Part shown: positions 52,671-61,617 of the stretch, one piece after another
How the letters are laid out: every line of letters starts with the position of its first letter
Numbering within the stretch: the stretch's first letter is position 1
Source of the DNA: Bacillus sp. 1780r2a1
GTDB lineage: Bacteria; Bacillota; Bacilli; Bacillales; Bacillaceae_H
NCBI GenBank assembly: GCA_024134725.1
Contig: CP099863.1
Span: 863,501-927,500, forward strand
Reading direction: 5' to 3'
Length of the DNA: 64,000 nt
Program-made: the position numbers and the translations under genes
Notes under the pieces: model-generated
Database searches by the model: none
The model's input: only the letters and a program-made list of their open reading frames with translations
What the model was told of the DNA's origin: nothing

Positions 52671-53420
52671 ATGTCTGAAGTGGGTACATTAAAAAAAGGA
52701 TTAGATATCTTCTCTTTATTAATAAAAGAGCCGAATATGACAATTTCTGAAATGATGAATGTGCTTCAATATAATAAAAGCACCATGTATCGCTTAGTGA
52801 GTACACTTGAACAAAATGAGTTCATTGAAAGAACAGCCGATCACCGCTATCGCGTTTCTGCTGTGCTATTATCTCAGCTATCTGGTGGGAACAGCTACGA
52901 TTTAAACTGGTTTTCTGTTCCACCAATGGAGAAGCTGAATCAACAAACAAACGAAACTATTTATGCGGGAGTTATTTCTGATAACAAAATGGTGACAACT
53001 CAAGTTGTGAGCGGCGAATACTATAGCACGCGTACACATTCAGAAGTAGGGAATAAAAAAGCAATTCATGCAAACGGTATTGGAAAGTGTATTCTTGCCT
53101 ATCAGTCAGAAGAAGTGCAAAATCAAATCATTGAACAACTGGCGTTTGAAATTTTTACTTCTCATACTCTTACATCTCGTACAGCTTTGGAAGCGGAGCT
53201 GCATAAAATTCGTGAGCAAGGCTATGCGGTTGATAATGAAGAGGGGGAAATTGGATTAAGGTGTATTGCAGCACCTGTAAGAAAAAATGGGCAAGTCGTT
53301 GCTGCTGTAGCACTTTCAGGACCTTCGGGTCGAGTTTCTCAAGATAAAGATGAACATCATGCTAAGCTTGTCAAAAAATGTGCCGATGCAATTTCTCACA
53401 CAATGACTCACAAGTTGTGA
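52671..53420 (+). CDS. IclR-family transcription regulator
   Basis: A 249-residue regulator: N-terminal helix-turn-helix (LKKGLDIFSLLIKEPNMTIS, STMYRLVSTLEQNEFIER) and a C-terminal IclR effector domain with GKCILAYQSEEVQNQII and RCIAAPVRKNGQVVAAVALSG. Effector unknown. A good promoter precedes it. The next gene on the same strand, 34 bases downstream, is a glyoxal reductase-type aldo/keto reductase, which may be in the same operon. Confidence 0.92.
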   Translation: MSEVGTLKKGLDIFSLLIKEPNMTISEMMNVLQYNKSTMYRLVSTLEQNEFIERTADHRYRVSAVLLSQLSGGNSYDLNWFSVPPMEKLNQQTNETIYAGVISDNKMVTTQVVSGEYYSTRTHSEVGNKKAIHANGIGKCILAYQSEEVQNQIIEQLAFEIFTSHTLTSRTALEAELHKIREQGYAVDNEEGEIGLRCIAAPVRKNGQVVAAVALSGPSGRVSQDKDEHHAKLVKKCADAISHTMTHKL

Positions 53421-53454
53421 TTCAAATATACAGTTATAGAGGGGATGAATTCTA

Positions 53455-54282
53455 ATGAACAATTTACAATCAACAACAAAGTTAGCAAATGGCGTTGAAA
53501 TGCCATGGTTTGGTCTAGGTGTATTTAAAGTAGAAGATGGACAGCAGGTAGTTGACTCAGTGAAATGGGCAATTAACGCAGGTTACAAAAGTATTGATAC
53601 AGCCAAAATTTATGAAAATGAAGAAGGCGTAGGACAAGCAATTAAAGAAGCAGGTGTACCACGTGAAGATCTTTTCATTACAACAAAAGTATGGAATGCA
53701 GACCAAGGCTATGAGTCAACGTTAGAAGCGTTTGAAACAAGCTTAAATAAACTAGGTCTTGATTACTTGGATTTATATTTAATTCACTGGCCGGTAGAAG
53801 GAAAATACAAAGACACTTGGAGAGCGCTAGAAAAGCTATATAAAGATGGCAAAGTAAAAGCAATTGGCGTATCGAATTTCCAAATTCATCACTTAGAAGA
53901 TTTAATGAAAGACGCTGAAGTAAAACCAATGGTTAACCAAGTAGAGCTTCATCCATTATTAACTCAAGTAGAGCTTCGAGACTTCTGTAAAAAGAATGAT
54001 ATTCAAATTGAAGCATGGTCTCCATTAGCTCAAGGTGAATTATTAGATAACGCGGTACTGAAAGAGATTGCAGATAAGCATGGTAAATCAACAGCACAAG
54101 TTATTTTACGCTGGGATTTACAAAGTGAAATTGTAACAATTCCAAAGTCTGTTAAAGAGCACCGCATCGTTGAAAATGCATCAATCTTTGACTTTGAACT
54201 TTCTCAAGACGATATGGCTAAAATCGATGCACTAAATAAAAACCATCGCGTTGGTCCAGACCCAGATAACTTTGACTTTTAA
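53455..54282 (+). CDS. yvgN: Aldo/keto reductase, glyoxal/methylglyoxal reductase YvgN
   Basis: A 275-residue (alpha/beta)8 aldo/keto reductase. Catalytic tetrad residues Asp, Tyr, Lys and His are seen in [24 protein letters not shown] and YLIHWP. The NADPH site includes [21 protein letters not shown]. The match to B. subtilis YvgN (276 residues, reduces methylglyoxal and glyoxal) is close over the full length. It follows the IclR gene and ends in a strong terminator. Confidence 0.92.
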   Translation: MNNLQSTTKLANGVEMPWFGLGVFKVEDGQQVVDSVKWAINAGYKSIDTAKIYENEEGVGQAIKEAGVPREDLFITTKVWNADQGYESTLEAFETSLNKLGLDYLDLYLIHWPVEGKYKDTWRALEKLYKDGKVKAIGVSNFQIHHLEDLMKDAEVKPMVNQVELHPLLTQVELRDFCKKNDIQIEAWSPLAQGELLDNAVLKEIADKHGKSTAQVILRWDLQSEIVTIPKSVKEHRIVENASIFDFELSQDDMAKIDALNKNHRVGPDPDNFDF

Positions 54283-54297
54283 TAAAGAACGAATCAT

Positions 54298-54333
54298 AAA
54301 GAGCGTCGCTTGTTCCAAAGCGACGCTCTTTTA
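54298..54333 (+). terminator. Terminator after yvgN
   Basis: AAGAGCGTCGCTT pairs perfectly with AAGCGACGCTCTT with a T-run. Confidence 0.93.
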
Positions 54334-54389
54334 TTGTTCATGTTGTCTTATTGTATACAAAGCATATAACAGATACTTTGGATATAGTT

Positions 54390-54411
54390 AACGAGTTTCT
54401 TCTATTATATA
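54390..54411. repeat. 22-bp direct repeat, left copy
   Basis: AACGAGTTTCTTCTATTA and the next four bases (TATA) at 54390-54411 recur without change at 55399-55420, on both sides of the AraC/GyrI gene. A perfect TATATAG-TTA-CTATATA palindrome overlaps its right end. Confidence 0.88.
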
Positions 54412-54423
54412 GTTACTATATAA

Positions 54424-55314
54424 TTACGCTTTACTAAGCTTCTTTTGAATCGGAATGTACAAATCAATTTGCTTATCTGTTTTTCCAAAGCATCTTTCAT
54501 CATACAGCTCAAACTCCATTGAACCGTAATGTTCGTATCCTGATTGTGGAAACCACTCTGTGAAAACATAGTTCCACGTAGATTGAATGGAGAACGTAAA
54601 GTCGTCTTCACTGGACTTAGGCGTTGTGAAAACAGCATAGTCTATTTTAGGAAAGCTACGATATGTTAAGCCTTCAGGTGCTGCAGTATCTTCTTGCACT
54701 TCCATTCCAATTATATAGGTAAATTCACCCGTAGAAGGGGTAAAGTCTGTGCAGATTCCTAGCTCTTTGTTTTTATATAATGGCTTGGGTATCTTAGTAC
54801 TAAGCTGATTTTTAAGATAATGAGTCCAAAACGCAGGAATATCTTTGTTGTTTTGACCGTCGACGTTTTTTGTTCGTAATTCATATCCTATAATGTGAAA
54901 AGCATCTTTTGTGATTAACATAGGTTTCACTTTGTTTCCTCCTGTTACTGGTTTTTGTAGATAGGCTTTTCCACGCAGGGGTCCACACAACATATTGGCA
55001 CTGCGATATTCTTTTGGCGATAGTCCATATACCTTTTTAAAAGATCGATTAAATGATTCGGTGTATTGAAAGCCAAGGTCAAATGCAATATCAATTACTT
55101 TATCATTTGTGTAAAATAATCGTTGAGCTGCAGCCGTTAATTTTCGTTTTCGCACGTATTCCATGACGGATTCACCAACTAGCGTTTGAAAGACTCGGTG
55201 GTAATGAAATGGAGAAAAACAAGCTACTTCAGCTAACTGCTCTAAAGTAATTGAGTCATGCAAATGATCTTCAATATAATCAATGGTGTTTAAGACACAC
55301 TGTTCATACGTCAT
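54424..55314 (-). CDS. AraC-family regulator with GyrI-like effector domain
   Basis: A 296-residue protein: two helix-turn-helix units in the first 105 residues (LEQLAEVACFSPFHYHRVFQ and VIDIAFDLGFQYTESFNRSFKK, then YGLSPKEYR), a linker, and a GyrI-like small-molecule-binding domain (about 135-290, LRTKNVDGQ..., FPKIDYAVFTTPKSSEDDF, GSMEFELYDERC). Relatives such as Rob, SoxS-like and BmrR-style regulators turn on efflux and detoxification. No partner gene adjoins it. The gene is bracketed by a 22-bp direct repeat, which may mark an inserted unit. Confidence 0.9.
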   Translation of the reverse strand: MTYEQCVLNTIDYIEDHLHDSITLEQLAEVACFSPFHYHRVFQTLVGESVMEYVRKRKLTAAAQRLFYTNDKVIDIAFDLGFQYTESFNRSFKKVYGLSPKEYRSANMLCGPLRGKAYLQKPVTGGNKVKPMLITKDAFHIIGYELRTKNVDGQNNKDIPAFWTHYLKNQLSTKIPKPLYKNKELGICTDFTPSTGEFTYIIGMEVQEDTAAPEGLTYRSFPKIDYAVFTTPKSSEDDFTFSIQSTWNYVFTEWFPQSGYEHYGSMEFELYDERCFGKTDKQIDLYIPIQKKLSKA

Positions 55315-55398
55315 TTTGTTTCACCTACCTTATTGTTACTATACCAATAAACATCATGTGGTTCTTAACATTACTTGCTCAATATTTACAGGTATTTA

Positions 55399-55420
55399 AA
55401 CGAGTTTCTTCTATTATATA
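55399..55420. repeat. 22-bp direct repeat, right copy
   Basis: Identical to 54390-54411; 1,009 bases separate the starts of the two copies. It lies upstream of the AraC/GyrI gene's start. Confidence 0.88.
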
Positions 55421-55464
55421 TGTACGTTTTTTTTTGAAAAAGAAAATAGGTGAAAATATTTGTG

Positions 55465-55512
55465 TTGTCAACAAAGCAATTTCATGATATATTATTAATG
55501 TAAACGGTTACA
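55465..55512 (+). promoter_or_regulatory. Promoter and RbsR/CcpA operator of the ribose operon
   Basis: TTGTCA (55465-55470), a 17-base spacer and TATATT (55488-55493) form the promoter. TGTAAACGGTTACA at 55499-55512 is a perfect palindromic LacI-family operator and fits the cre consensus at every base, so both RbsR and CcpA could bind there just at the transcription start. Confidence 0.85.
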
Positions 55513-55534
55513 TATAAAGGAGGGGGGCATTCGT

Positions 55535-56515
55535 ATGGTAACAATTCGAGACGTAGCGAAGCATGCTGGTGTATCTGTTGCGACGGTTTCTCGCGTGCTT
55601 AATAGCACAGGCTATGTACGCGAAGATACGAGAGAAAAAGTCATGCAAACAATTACATTACTAAACTATAGTCCAAATGAAGTAGCACGATCTCTATATA
55701 AGCGTGAGTCACGCTTGATTGGATTGTTGCTTCCAGATATTACGAACCCATTCTTTCCACAGCTTGCGCGCGGTATTGAAGATGAAGTGCATAGCCAAGG
55801 ATTTCGTCTTTTATTTGGAAATAGTGATGAAAATCTAAAAAAAGAAGCGGCTTATTTACATACGTTTACTCAAAATCACGTTGTTGGTATGATTACAGCC
55901 AGAACGATATCTGATGATGAAACGTATGAAGGTTTAGGCTTTCCGGTTGTCTTTTTAGACCGTACATCGCCTCAATATCCATCAGTATATGCGGATGGAA
56001 GAGAAGGTGGGAAAATTGCTGCACAAGAAATTATAAAAAGAGGAAGCAAACAAATTACTCTTTTAAAAGGTCCTCCAAACGTAAAGCCAGCTCAAGAGCG
56101 TTTTCAAGGTGCACTTGAAACGTTAAGCGCAGCAAACGTCGATTTTCAAGTGATGAATACGACTTCATTTTCATTTCATGAAGCGAAGAAATGGGCAAAA
56201 GAACTGTTTGAAAAGCATGCCAATACAGATGGAGTAATTGCCAGCAATGATATTGTAGCAGCAGCTATTTTACATGAAGCTTTGCGGCTAGGAAAGATAA
56301 TTCCAGATGAGTTACAAATTATTGGATTTGATGATATTCCTCAAAGTGAACTGTTATTTCCAGCACTTTCAACAATTAGACAGCCCGCTTATGAAATGGG
56401 AAAAGAAGCAGCAAAACTGTTATTAAAATATATCAAAAAAGAAATTGTTCAGGATAAACATATTGAATTACCGGTTACGTTTATTGAAAGAAATACAACA
56501 AGAAAGGTTGATTAA
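55535..56515 (+). CDS. rbsR: Ribose operon repressor RbsR
   Basis: A 326-residue LacI-family regulator: HTH VTIRDVAKHAGVSVATVSRVLN, hinge region SPNEVARSLYKR, and a sugar-binding core (LIGLLLPDITNPFFPQLARG). It opens the operon rbsRKDACB in the B. subtilis order and length. AAAGGAGGGGG precedes the ATG. It probably binds the palindrome at 55499 and is released by ribose. Confidence 0.96.
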   Translation: MVTIRDVAKHAGVSVATVSRVLNSTGYVREDTREKVMQTITLLNYSPNEVARSLYKRESRLIGLLLPDITNPFFPQLARGIEDEVHSQGFRLLFGNSDENLKKEAAYLHTFTQNHVVGMITARTISDDETYEGLGFPVVFLDRTSPQYPSVYADGREGGKIAAQEIIKRGSKQITLLKGPPNVKPAQERFQGALETLSAANVDFQVMNTTSFSFHEAKKWAKELFEKHANTDGVIASNDIVAAAILHEALRLGKIIPDELQIIGFDDIPQSELLFPALSTIRQPAYEMGKEAAKLLLKYIKKEIVQDKHIELPVTFIERNTTRKVD

Positions 56516-56516
56516 G

Positions 56517-57395
56517 ATGGTGAAAATTTCGGTTATTGGTAGCTCATCAATGGATTTAGTAGTTACTTCAAGTAAACGTCCAGGCGCTGGAGAAACAGTG
56601 CTTGGAGAATCGTTTAAAACGGTTCCGGGAGGAAAAGGTGCAAACCAAGCGGTAGCAGCAGCAAGGCTTGGAGCAGAGGTATACATGATTGGCCGAGTAG
56701 GTGATGATCATTATGGAAAAGCCATTTTAAATAATTTTAAAGAGAATGGTGTTAACATAGATTATGTGGAACCGGTTACACACATGGAAAGTGGAACTGC
56801 CCATATTATTCTAGCTGAAGGTGATAACAGTATTGTTGTTGTAAAAGGAGCGAACGACCTTATTACGCCAGAATATGTAGACCAGGCAAAAGAAATTGTT
56901 AAAGCATCCGACATTGTACTTATCCAGCAAGAGATTCCAGAAGAGACAGTTGAATACGTAGCTTCGCTTTGTAAAGAAGTTAATGTGCCTCTTTTATTAA
57001 ATCCAGCCCCAGCAAGAGAATTAAAAGAAGAGGTTATTGAACAAGTGACGTACTTAACGCCAAATGAGCATGAAACAACGGTTTTATTTAAAGACAAACC
57101 GAAGGAAGAAGTGCTCCATAAATATGCGAACAAGCTGTTTATTACGGAAGGTAAAGCGGGCGTTCGTTATTTTAACGAAAAGGAAGAAGTGCTTGTTCCT
57201 TCATATAAAGTAGAAGCCGTAGATACAACAGGTGCAGGAGATACATTTAATGCTGCTTTTGCTGTAGCGCTAGCGGAAAAGAAAAGTCTGAATGATAGCA
57301 TTCGTTTTGCAAACAGAGCAGCTTCATTATCTGTCACAAAATTTGGAGCTCAAGGCGGTATGCCAACTAGAGAACAAGTTGAAGGGAACTTATAG
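56517..57395 (+). CDS. rbsK: Ribokinase RbsK
   Basis: A 292-residue PfkB-family kinase. Signature 1: [24 protein letters not shown]; signature 2: [18 protein letters not shown], holding the catalytic Asp. It phosphorylates ribose to ribose-5-phosphate. The start ATG is one base after the rbsR stop; an earlier in-frame TTG at 56445 lies inside rbsR and is rejected. The protein reaches the expected length. Confidence 0.95.
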   Translation: MVKISVIGSSSMDLVVTSSKRPGAGETVLGESFKTVPGGKGANQAVAAARLGAEVYMIGRVGDDHYGKAILNNFKENGVNIDYVEPVTHMESGTAHIILAEGDNSIVVVKGANDLITPEYVDQAKEIVKASDIVLIQQEIPEETVEYVASLCKEVNVPLLLNPAPARELKEEVIEQVTYLTPNEHETTVLFKDKPKEEVLHKYANKLFITEGKAGVRYFNEKEEVLVPSYKVEAVDTTGAGDTFNAAFAVALAEKKSLNDSIRFANRAASLSVTKFGAQGGMPTREQVEGNL

Positions 57396-57397
57396 AG

Positions 57398-57793
57398 ATG
57401 AAACGTCACGGAATCTTAAATAGTCATATTTCAAAAGTGCTAACAGATCTTGGCCATACGGATATAATTGTCATTGCTGATGCAGGTTTACCAATCCCAG
57501 ACGGGGTACCCCGTATTGATTTGTCTTTAAAGCTAGGTGTTCCTAGTTTTAAAGACGTCGTAGATACAGTAAGAGATGACATGGTTATTGAAAAAGTAAT
57601 TCTTGCACATGAGATTAAGGAAAATAACAAAGAAACAATGAACTATATGAACGAAGCCTTTCACGACACAGAAAAGCAGTTTGTTTCACACGAAATACTG
57701 AAAGCGTTAACAAAGGAAGCGAAAGTCGTTATCCGAACAGGAGAAGTAACGCCCTATGCAAACTGTATTTTACAAGCAGGAGTTATCTTTTAA
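57398..57793 (+). CDS. rbsD: D-ribose pyranase RbsD
   Basis: A 131-residue protein with [21 protein letters not shown] (catalytic His) and [37 protein letters not shown], the standard RbsD ends. It interconverts pyranose and furanose forms of ribose before or after uptake. Two bases separate it from rbsK. Confidence 0.96.
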   Translation: MKRHGILNSHISKVLTDLGHTDIIVIADAGLPIPDGVPRIDLSLKLGVPSFKDVVDTVRDDMVIEKVILAHEIKENNKETMNYMNEAFHDTEKQFVSHEILKALTKEAKVVIRTGEVTPYANCILQAGVIF

Positions 57794-57807
57794 AAGGGGT
57801 GAATAGT

Positions 57808-59289
57808 ATGCACATTAAAATGTCCAATGTTTATAAAGCATTTGGTACAAACCAAGTACTTTCAGGTGTTGATTTTGAACTGCTACCTGGAGAAGTTCAT
57901 GCATTAATGGGAGAGAACGGTGCAGGAAAATCAACGTTAATGAATATCTTAACCGGACTTCATAAGCGAGATGAAGGCAGAATTGAAATTGATGGCCAAG
58001 AGCGTTATTTCTCAAATCCAAAAGAAGCAGAACAAGCAGGAGTTACCTTTATTCATCAAGAATTGAACGTTTGGCCTCATATGACGGTTCTTGAAAATTT
58101 ATTTATTGGAAAAGAACTTTACTCACCGTTTGGAATTTTGAAAACAAAACAAATGAAAGCGCAGGCCAAAAAGCAATTTGATCGCTTAGCTGTCAACATT
58201 CCACTAGAGCAAGAAGCAAGCTTATGCTCTGTGGGTGAACAGCAAATGATTGAAATTGCCAAAGCATTAATGACGAATGCGAAAGTAATTATCATGGATG
58301 AACCAACAGCAGCGTTAACGGATCGTGAAATTGAAAAGCTATTTGAAGTAATAAATGGATTAAGAGCCCAAGGTGTATCCATTGTTTACATTTCACATCG
58401 AATGGAAGAGATTTTTACCATCTGTGATCGTATTACTGTTATGCGCGATGGAAAAACAGTAGACACAACACCGATCCCCGAAACAAACTTTGATGACGTT
58501 GTGCGTAAAATGGTAGGGCGCTCACTGACCGATCGATTCCCAAGCAGGCAAACTAAAATTGGAGAAACGGTATTGGAGCTAAAAAACTTAACAAGAAAAC
58601 ATGCCTTTCATGATATTTCGTTTTCTGTAAAATCAGGAGAAGTTGTTGGAGTAGCTGGTCTTATGGGAGCTGGACGCACTGAAATTATGCGTGCTATTTT
58701 TGGTCTTGATCCTATTGATTCAGGAGAAGTTTTGGTAAACAACCAGCCTGTCAAAATTAAAACACCAGACGAAGCAGTAAAGCATGGAATCGGTTTTATT
58801 ACAGAAGATCGAAAAGACGAAGGGCTTGTATTGGATTTTTCAATTCGAGAAAACATTGCGCTTCCAAACCTAAAAAGTTTTTCAACAAAAGGAATGATTG
58901 CTGAAAAAAGTGAGCGAGAGTTTGTCGAGTTGCTTATTAAGCGTTTAACGATTAAAACGCAGTCAGCCGACATTAGTGCGGGTAGCTTATCAGGAGGAAA
59001 CCAGCAAAAGGTAGTTATAGCGAAATGGATTGGTATCGGACCGAAGATATTAATTTTAGATGAACCAACTCGCGGAGTAGATGTTGGAGCCAAGCGTGAA
59101 ATTTATCAGCTTATGAACGAGTTAACAGAACGTGGAGTGGCAATTATCATGGTCTCTTCAGAACTTCCAGAAGTATTAGGTATGAGTGATCGCGTTTTAG
59201 TAATTCATGAAGGAAAGCTAGCGGGAGAATTATTAAAAGAAGAAGCAACGCAAGAAAAAATTATGACATATGCAACAGGAGGTCAGTAA
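57808..59289 (+). CDS. rbsA: Ribose ABC transporter ATPase RbsA
   Basis: A 493-residue protein with two fused ABC domains, exactly the length of B. subtilis RbsA. First: Walker [10 protein letters not shown], signature [15 protein letters not shown], Walker [14 protein letters not shown]; second: Walker-A-like [11 protein letters not shown], signature [14 protein letters not shown], Walker [14 protein letters not shown]. The second site has the degenerate Walker A of the family. ATG 57808 follows AAGGGGTG; GTG 57799 overlaps it. It overlaps nothing but lies 14 bases after rbsD. Confidence 0.96.
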   Translation: MHIKMSNVYKAFGTNQVLSGVDFELLPGEVHALMGENGAGKSTLMNILTGLHKRDEGRIEIDGQERYFSNPKEAEQAGVTFIHQELNVWPHMTVLENLFIGKELYSPFGILKTKQMKAQAKKQFDRLAVNIPLEQEASLCSVGEQQMIEIAKALMTNAKVIIMDEPTAALTDREIEKLFEVINGLRAQGVSIVYISHRMEEIFTICDRITVMRDGKTVDTTPIPETNFDDVVRKMVGRSLTDRFPSRQTKIGETVLELKNLTRKHAFHDISFSVKSGEVVGVAGLMGAGRTEIMRAIFGLDPIDSGEVLVNNQPVKIKTPDEAVKHGIGFITEDRKDEGLVLDFSIRENIALPNLKSFSTKGMIAEKSEREFVELLIKRLTIKTQSADISAGSLSGGNQQKVVIAKWIGIGPKILILDEPTRGVDVGAKREIYQLMNELTERGVAIIMVSSELPEVLGMSDRVLVIHEGKLAGELLKEEATQEKIMTYATGGQ

Positions 59290-59290
59290 T

Positions 59291-60259
59291 ATGAATACGC
59301 CTAACGATTTACAGTCAAGCAAAGGAAATTATATGTCTAACATGATGCAAAAGCTAGGACCACTACTTGGACTCTTTATTTTAGTAGTCATTGTATCGGT
59401 ATTAAATCCTAGTTTTTTGGAACCGCTTAATATTTTAAACTTGCTTCGCCAAGTAGCGATTAATGCATTGATTGCATTTGGAATGACATTTGTTATTTTA
59501 ACAGGAGGAATTGATTTATCAGTCGGTTCAATTTTAGCTCTATCCAGTGCGTTAATGGCTGGGATGATAGTCTCAGGAATTGATCCAATCTTAGCGATTT
59601 TAATTGGGTGTTTATTAGGAGCTGCAATGGGCGCAGTAAACGGCTTGTTAATTACAAAAGGGAAAATGGCACCTTTTATAGCAACACTTGCTACAATGAC
59701 TATTTTTAGAGGCTTAACGCTCGTTTACACAGACGGTAATCCCATCACTGGACTTGGAGACAATTATTATTTCCAACTATTCGGTCGTGGTTATTTCTTA
59801 GGCATTCCAGTACCAGCTATCACGATGATGCTTGCATTTATTGTATTATGGGTTATTTTACACAAAACACCGTTTGGACGTCGCACGTATGCAATTGGCG
59901 GTAATGAAAAAGCTGCGTTTATTTCGGGAATTAAAGTACCGCGCGTTAAAATTATGATTTATTCATTAGCTGGATTATTAGCTGCATTAGCCGGAGCAAT
60001 CTTAACATCACGTCTAAATTCTGCTCAGCCAACTGCTGGTACTTCCTATGAATTAGATGCCATCGCAGCAGTTGTTTTAGGTGGTACAAGCTTAACAGGT
60101 GGTAAAGGACGAATCGTCGGAACGTTGATTGGTGCACTTATCATTGGAACATTAAATAACGGCTTAAATTTACTCGGCGTTTCTTCGTTCTATCAGATGG
60201 TTGTGAAAGGGATTGTTATCTTAATTGCGGTACTAATTGACCGTAAAAAAGCAGCGTAG
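59291..60259 (+). CDS. rbsC: Ribose ABC transporter permease RbsC
   Basis: A 322-residue permease, the length of B. subtilis RbsC. Family motifs include TFVILTGGIDLSVGSILALSSAL, GAMNGLLI-type sequence AAMGAVNGLLITKGKMAPFIATL and ILTSRLNSAQPTAGTSYELDAIAAVVLGGTSLTGGKGR. About eight to ten helices. Starts one base after the rbsA stop (AGGAGGT ribosome site inside the end of rbsA). Confidence 0.96.
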   Translation: MNTPNDLQSSKGNYMSNMMQKLGPLLGLFILVVIVSVLNPSFLEPLNILNLLRQVAINALIAFGMTFVILTGGIDLSVGSILALSSALMAGMIVSGIDPILAILIGCLLGAAMGAVNGLLITKGKMAPFIATLATMTIFRGLTLVYTDGNPITGLGDNYYFQLFGRGYFLGIPVPAITMMLAFIVLWVILHKTPFGRRTYAIGGNEKAAFISGIKVPRVKIMIYSLAGLLAALAGAILTSRLNSAQPTAGTSYELDAIAAVVLGGTSLTGGKGRIVGTLIGALIIGTLNNGLNLLGVSSFYQMVVKGIVILIAVLIDRKKAA

Positions 60260-60270
60260 GAGGGATCAAC

Positions 60271-61188
60271 GTGAAAAAAGTATTATTACTTATTATGTCT
60301 TTGTCCATTTTGTTACTAGGGGCATGTTCCTTAGAACCACCAACTTGGGCAAAGCCTTCTCAAAGTGGAGATATCAAAGATATGAAAATTGGATTATCGG
60401 TTTCTACTTTAAATAACCCATTTTTTGTGTCATTAAAAAATGGTGTCGTAAAAGAAGCAAAAAAACAAGGTATTGAAGTAATTGTAGTTGATGCACAAAA
60501 CGACTCTGCCAAACAAATCAATGACGTAGAAGATTTATTGCAGCAAGGAGTTAACGCGCTGCTTATTAACCCTACGGATTCTTCTGCTATCTCCACAGCA
60601 GTTCAGTCAGCAAATGGTATCGGAGTACCGGTTGTGACGCTTGACCGTTCATCTGAAAAAGGAAAAGTAGAAGCGTTGGTAGCATCTGATAACGTAAAAG
60701 GTGGCCAAATGGCTGCAGAGTATGTGGTGAAAACATTAGGAAAAAATGCAAAAGTTGCAGAATTAGAAGGAGTACCTGGAGCTTCAGCAACGCGTGAGCG
60801 AGGAAGCGGATTTCATAATATCGCAGATGAGCAATTAGACGTTGTAGCTAAACAATCTGCTGATTTTGATCGTACAAAAGGGTTAACCGTGATGGAAAAT
60901 GTCCTGCAAGGAAACCCTGATATTCAAGCGGTATTTGCCCATAATGATGAAATGGCGCTAGGAGCTATTGAAGCAATTACTAGTTCAGGAAAAGACATTG
61001 CAGTCATAGGTTTTGATGGCAACGAGGACGCTCTTAAAGCTGTTGAGTCAGGTGCATTAACTGCGACTGTTGCTCAGCAACCAGAACTTATTGGAGAACT
61101 TGCTGTAAAAGCAGCAAAAGATGTGTTACAAGGTAAAAAAGTTGAAGAAAAAATCTCTGCACCATTAAAACTTGTTACAAAGGAATAA
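60271..61188 (+). CDS. rbsB: Ribose-binding lipoprotein RbsB
   Basis: A 305-residue lipoprotein: lipobox LLLGAC (Cys 19), then KIGLSVSTLNNPFFVSLKNGVVKEAKKQG, typical of ribose/galactose-type binding proteins, and VIGFDGNEDALKAVESGALTATVAQQPELIGELAV. It captures ribose for RbsAC. GTG start after AGGAGGG. It is the last gene of the operon. Confidence 0.96.
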   Translation: MKKVLLLIMSLSILLLGACSLEPPTWAKPSQSGDIKDMKIGLSVSTLNNPFFVSLKNGVVKEAKKQGIEVIVVDAQNDSAKQINDVEDLLQQGVNALLINPTDSSAISTAVQSANGIGVPVVTLDRSSEKGKVEALVASDNVKGGQMAAEYVVKTLGKNAKVAELEGVPGASATRERGSGFHNIADEQLDVVAKQSADFDRTKGLTVMENVLQGNPDIQAVFAHNDEMALGAIEAITSSGKDIAVIGFDGNEDALKAVESGALTATVAQQPELIGELAVKAAKDVLQGKKVEEKISAPLKLVTKE

Positions 61189-61197
61189 TAAAAACAT

Positions 61198-61233
61198 AAA
61201 GCCTCTTGTCTAGTTTACTAGGCAAGAGGCTTT
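61198..61233 (+). terminator. Terminator of the ribose operon
   Basis: AAAGCCTCTTG pairs perfectly with CAAGAGGCTTT with an inner TAG/CTA pairing. Confidence 0.88.
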
Positions 61234-61617
61234 ACTATTGTGAGAAAGTAAGAGACATGTGATGTTTTTACTATAACACCCAAGAAAAAAGTAAATAAAA
61301 CCCTATAAAAGTAAGTAAATGTAAAATAATTACGTGAATTAGTTCACAAACACCCCATTTTTCGTTGTAACAATGTAATATTTCTGTAACATAACGACTT
61401 TTTGACAAAATTCTTCATTGTATATTGGACATTTTTTTACAGTCATTTAAAAGATGAGAAGTTAAAAAAACCTTTATACAGCAGGGGTTCACGTAAATGT
61501 ATGAATAAAAAGTTATACTTATATACAGAAAATGGGAAACTTTTAACGGTATTGTAACATAACTCGCCTCTTTTTTATGGTATAACTATGTCTATGAGGA
61601 AAGGGGACTATTACTTT
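61234..61617. other. 384-base leader region of the 3D-domain gene
   Basis: AT-rich, holds the WalR box and a likely -10 (TATAAC at about 61580). It has no open frame of note. Confidence 0.45.
61374..61390 (+). promoter_or_regulatory. WalR (YycF) binding box upstream of the 3D-domain gene
   Basis: TGTAAT-ATTTC-TGTAAC is an exact match to the WalR consensus of two TGTWAH hexamers separated by five bases. It is about 230 bases upstream of the start; two further TGTAAC hexamers lie at 61365-61370 and 61554-61559. Confidence 0.7.
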
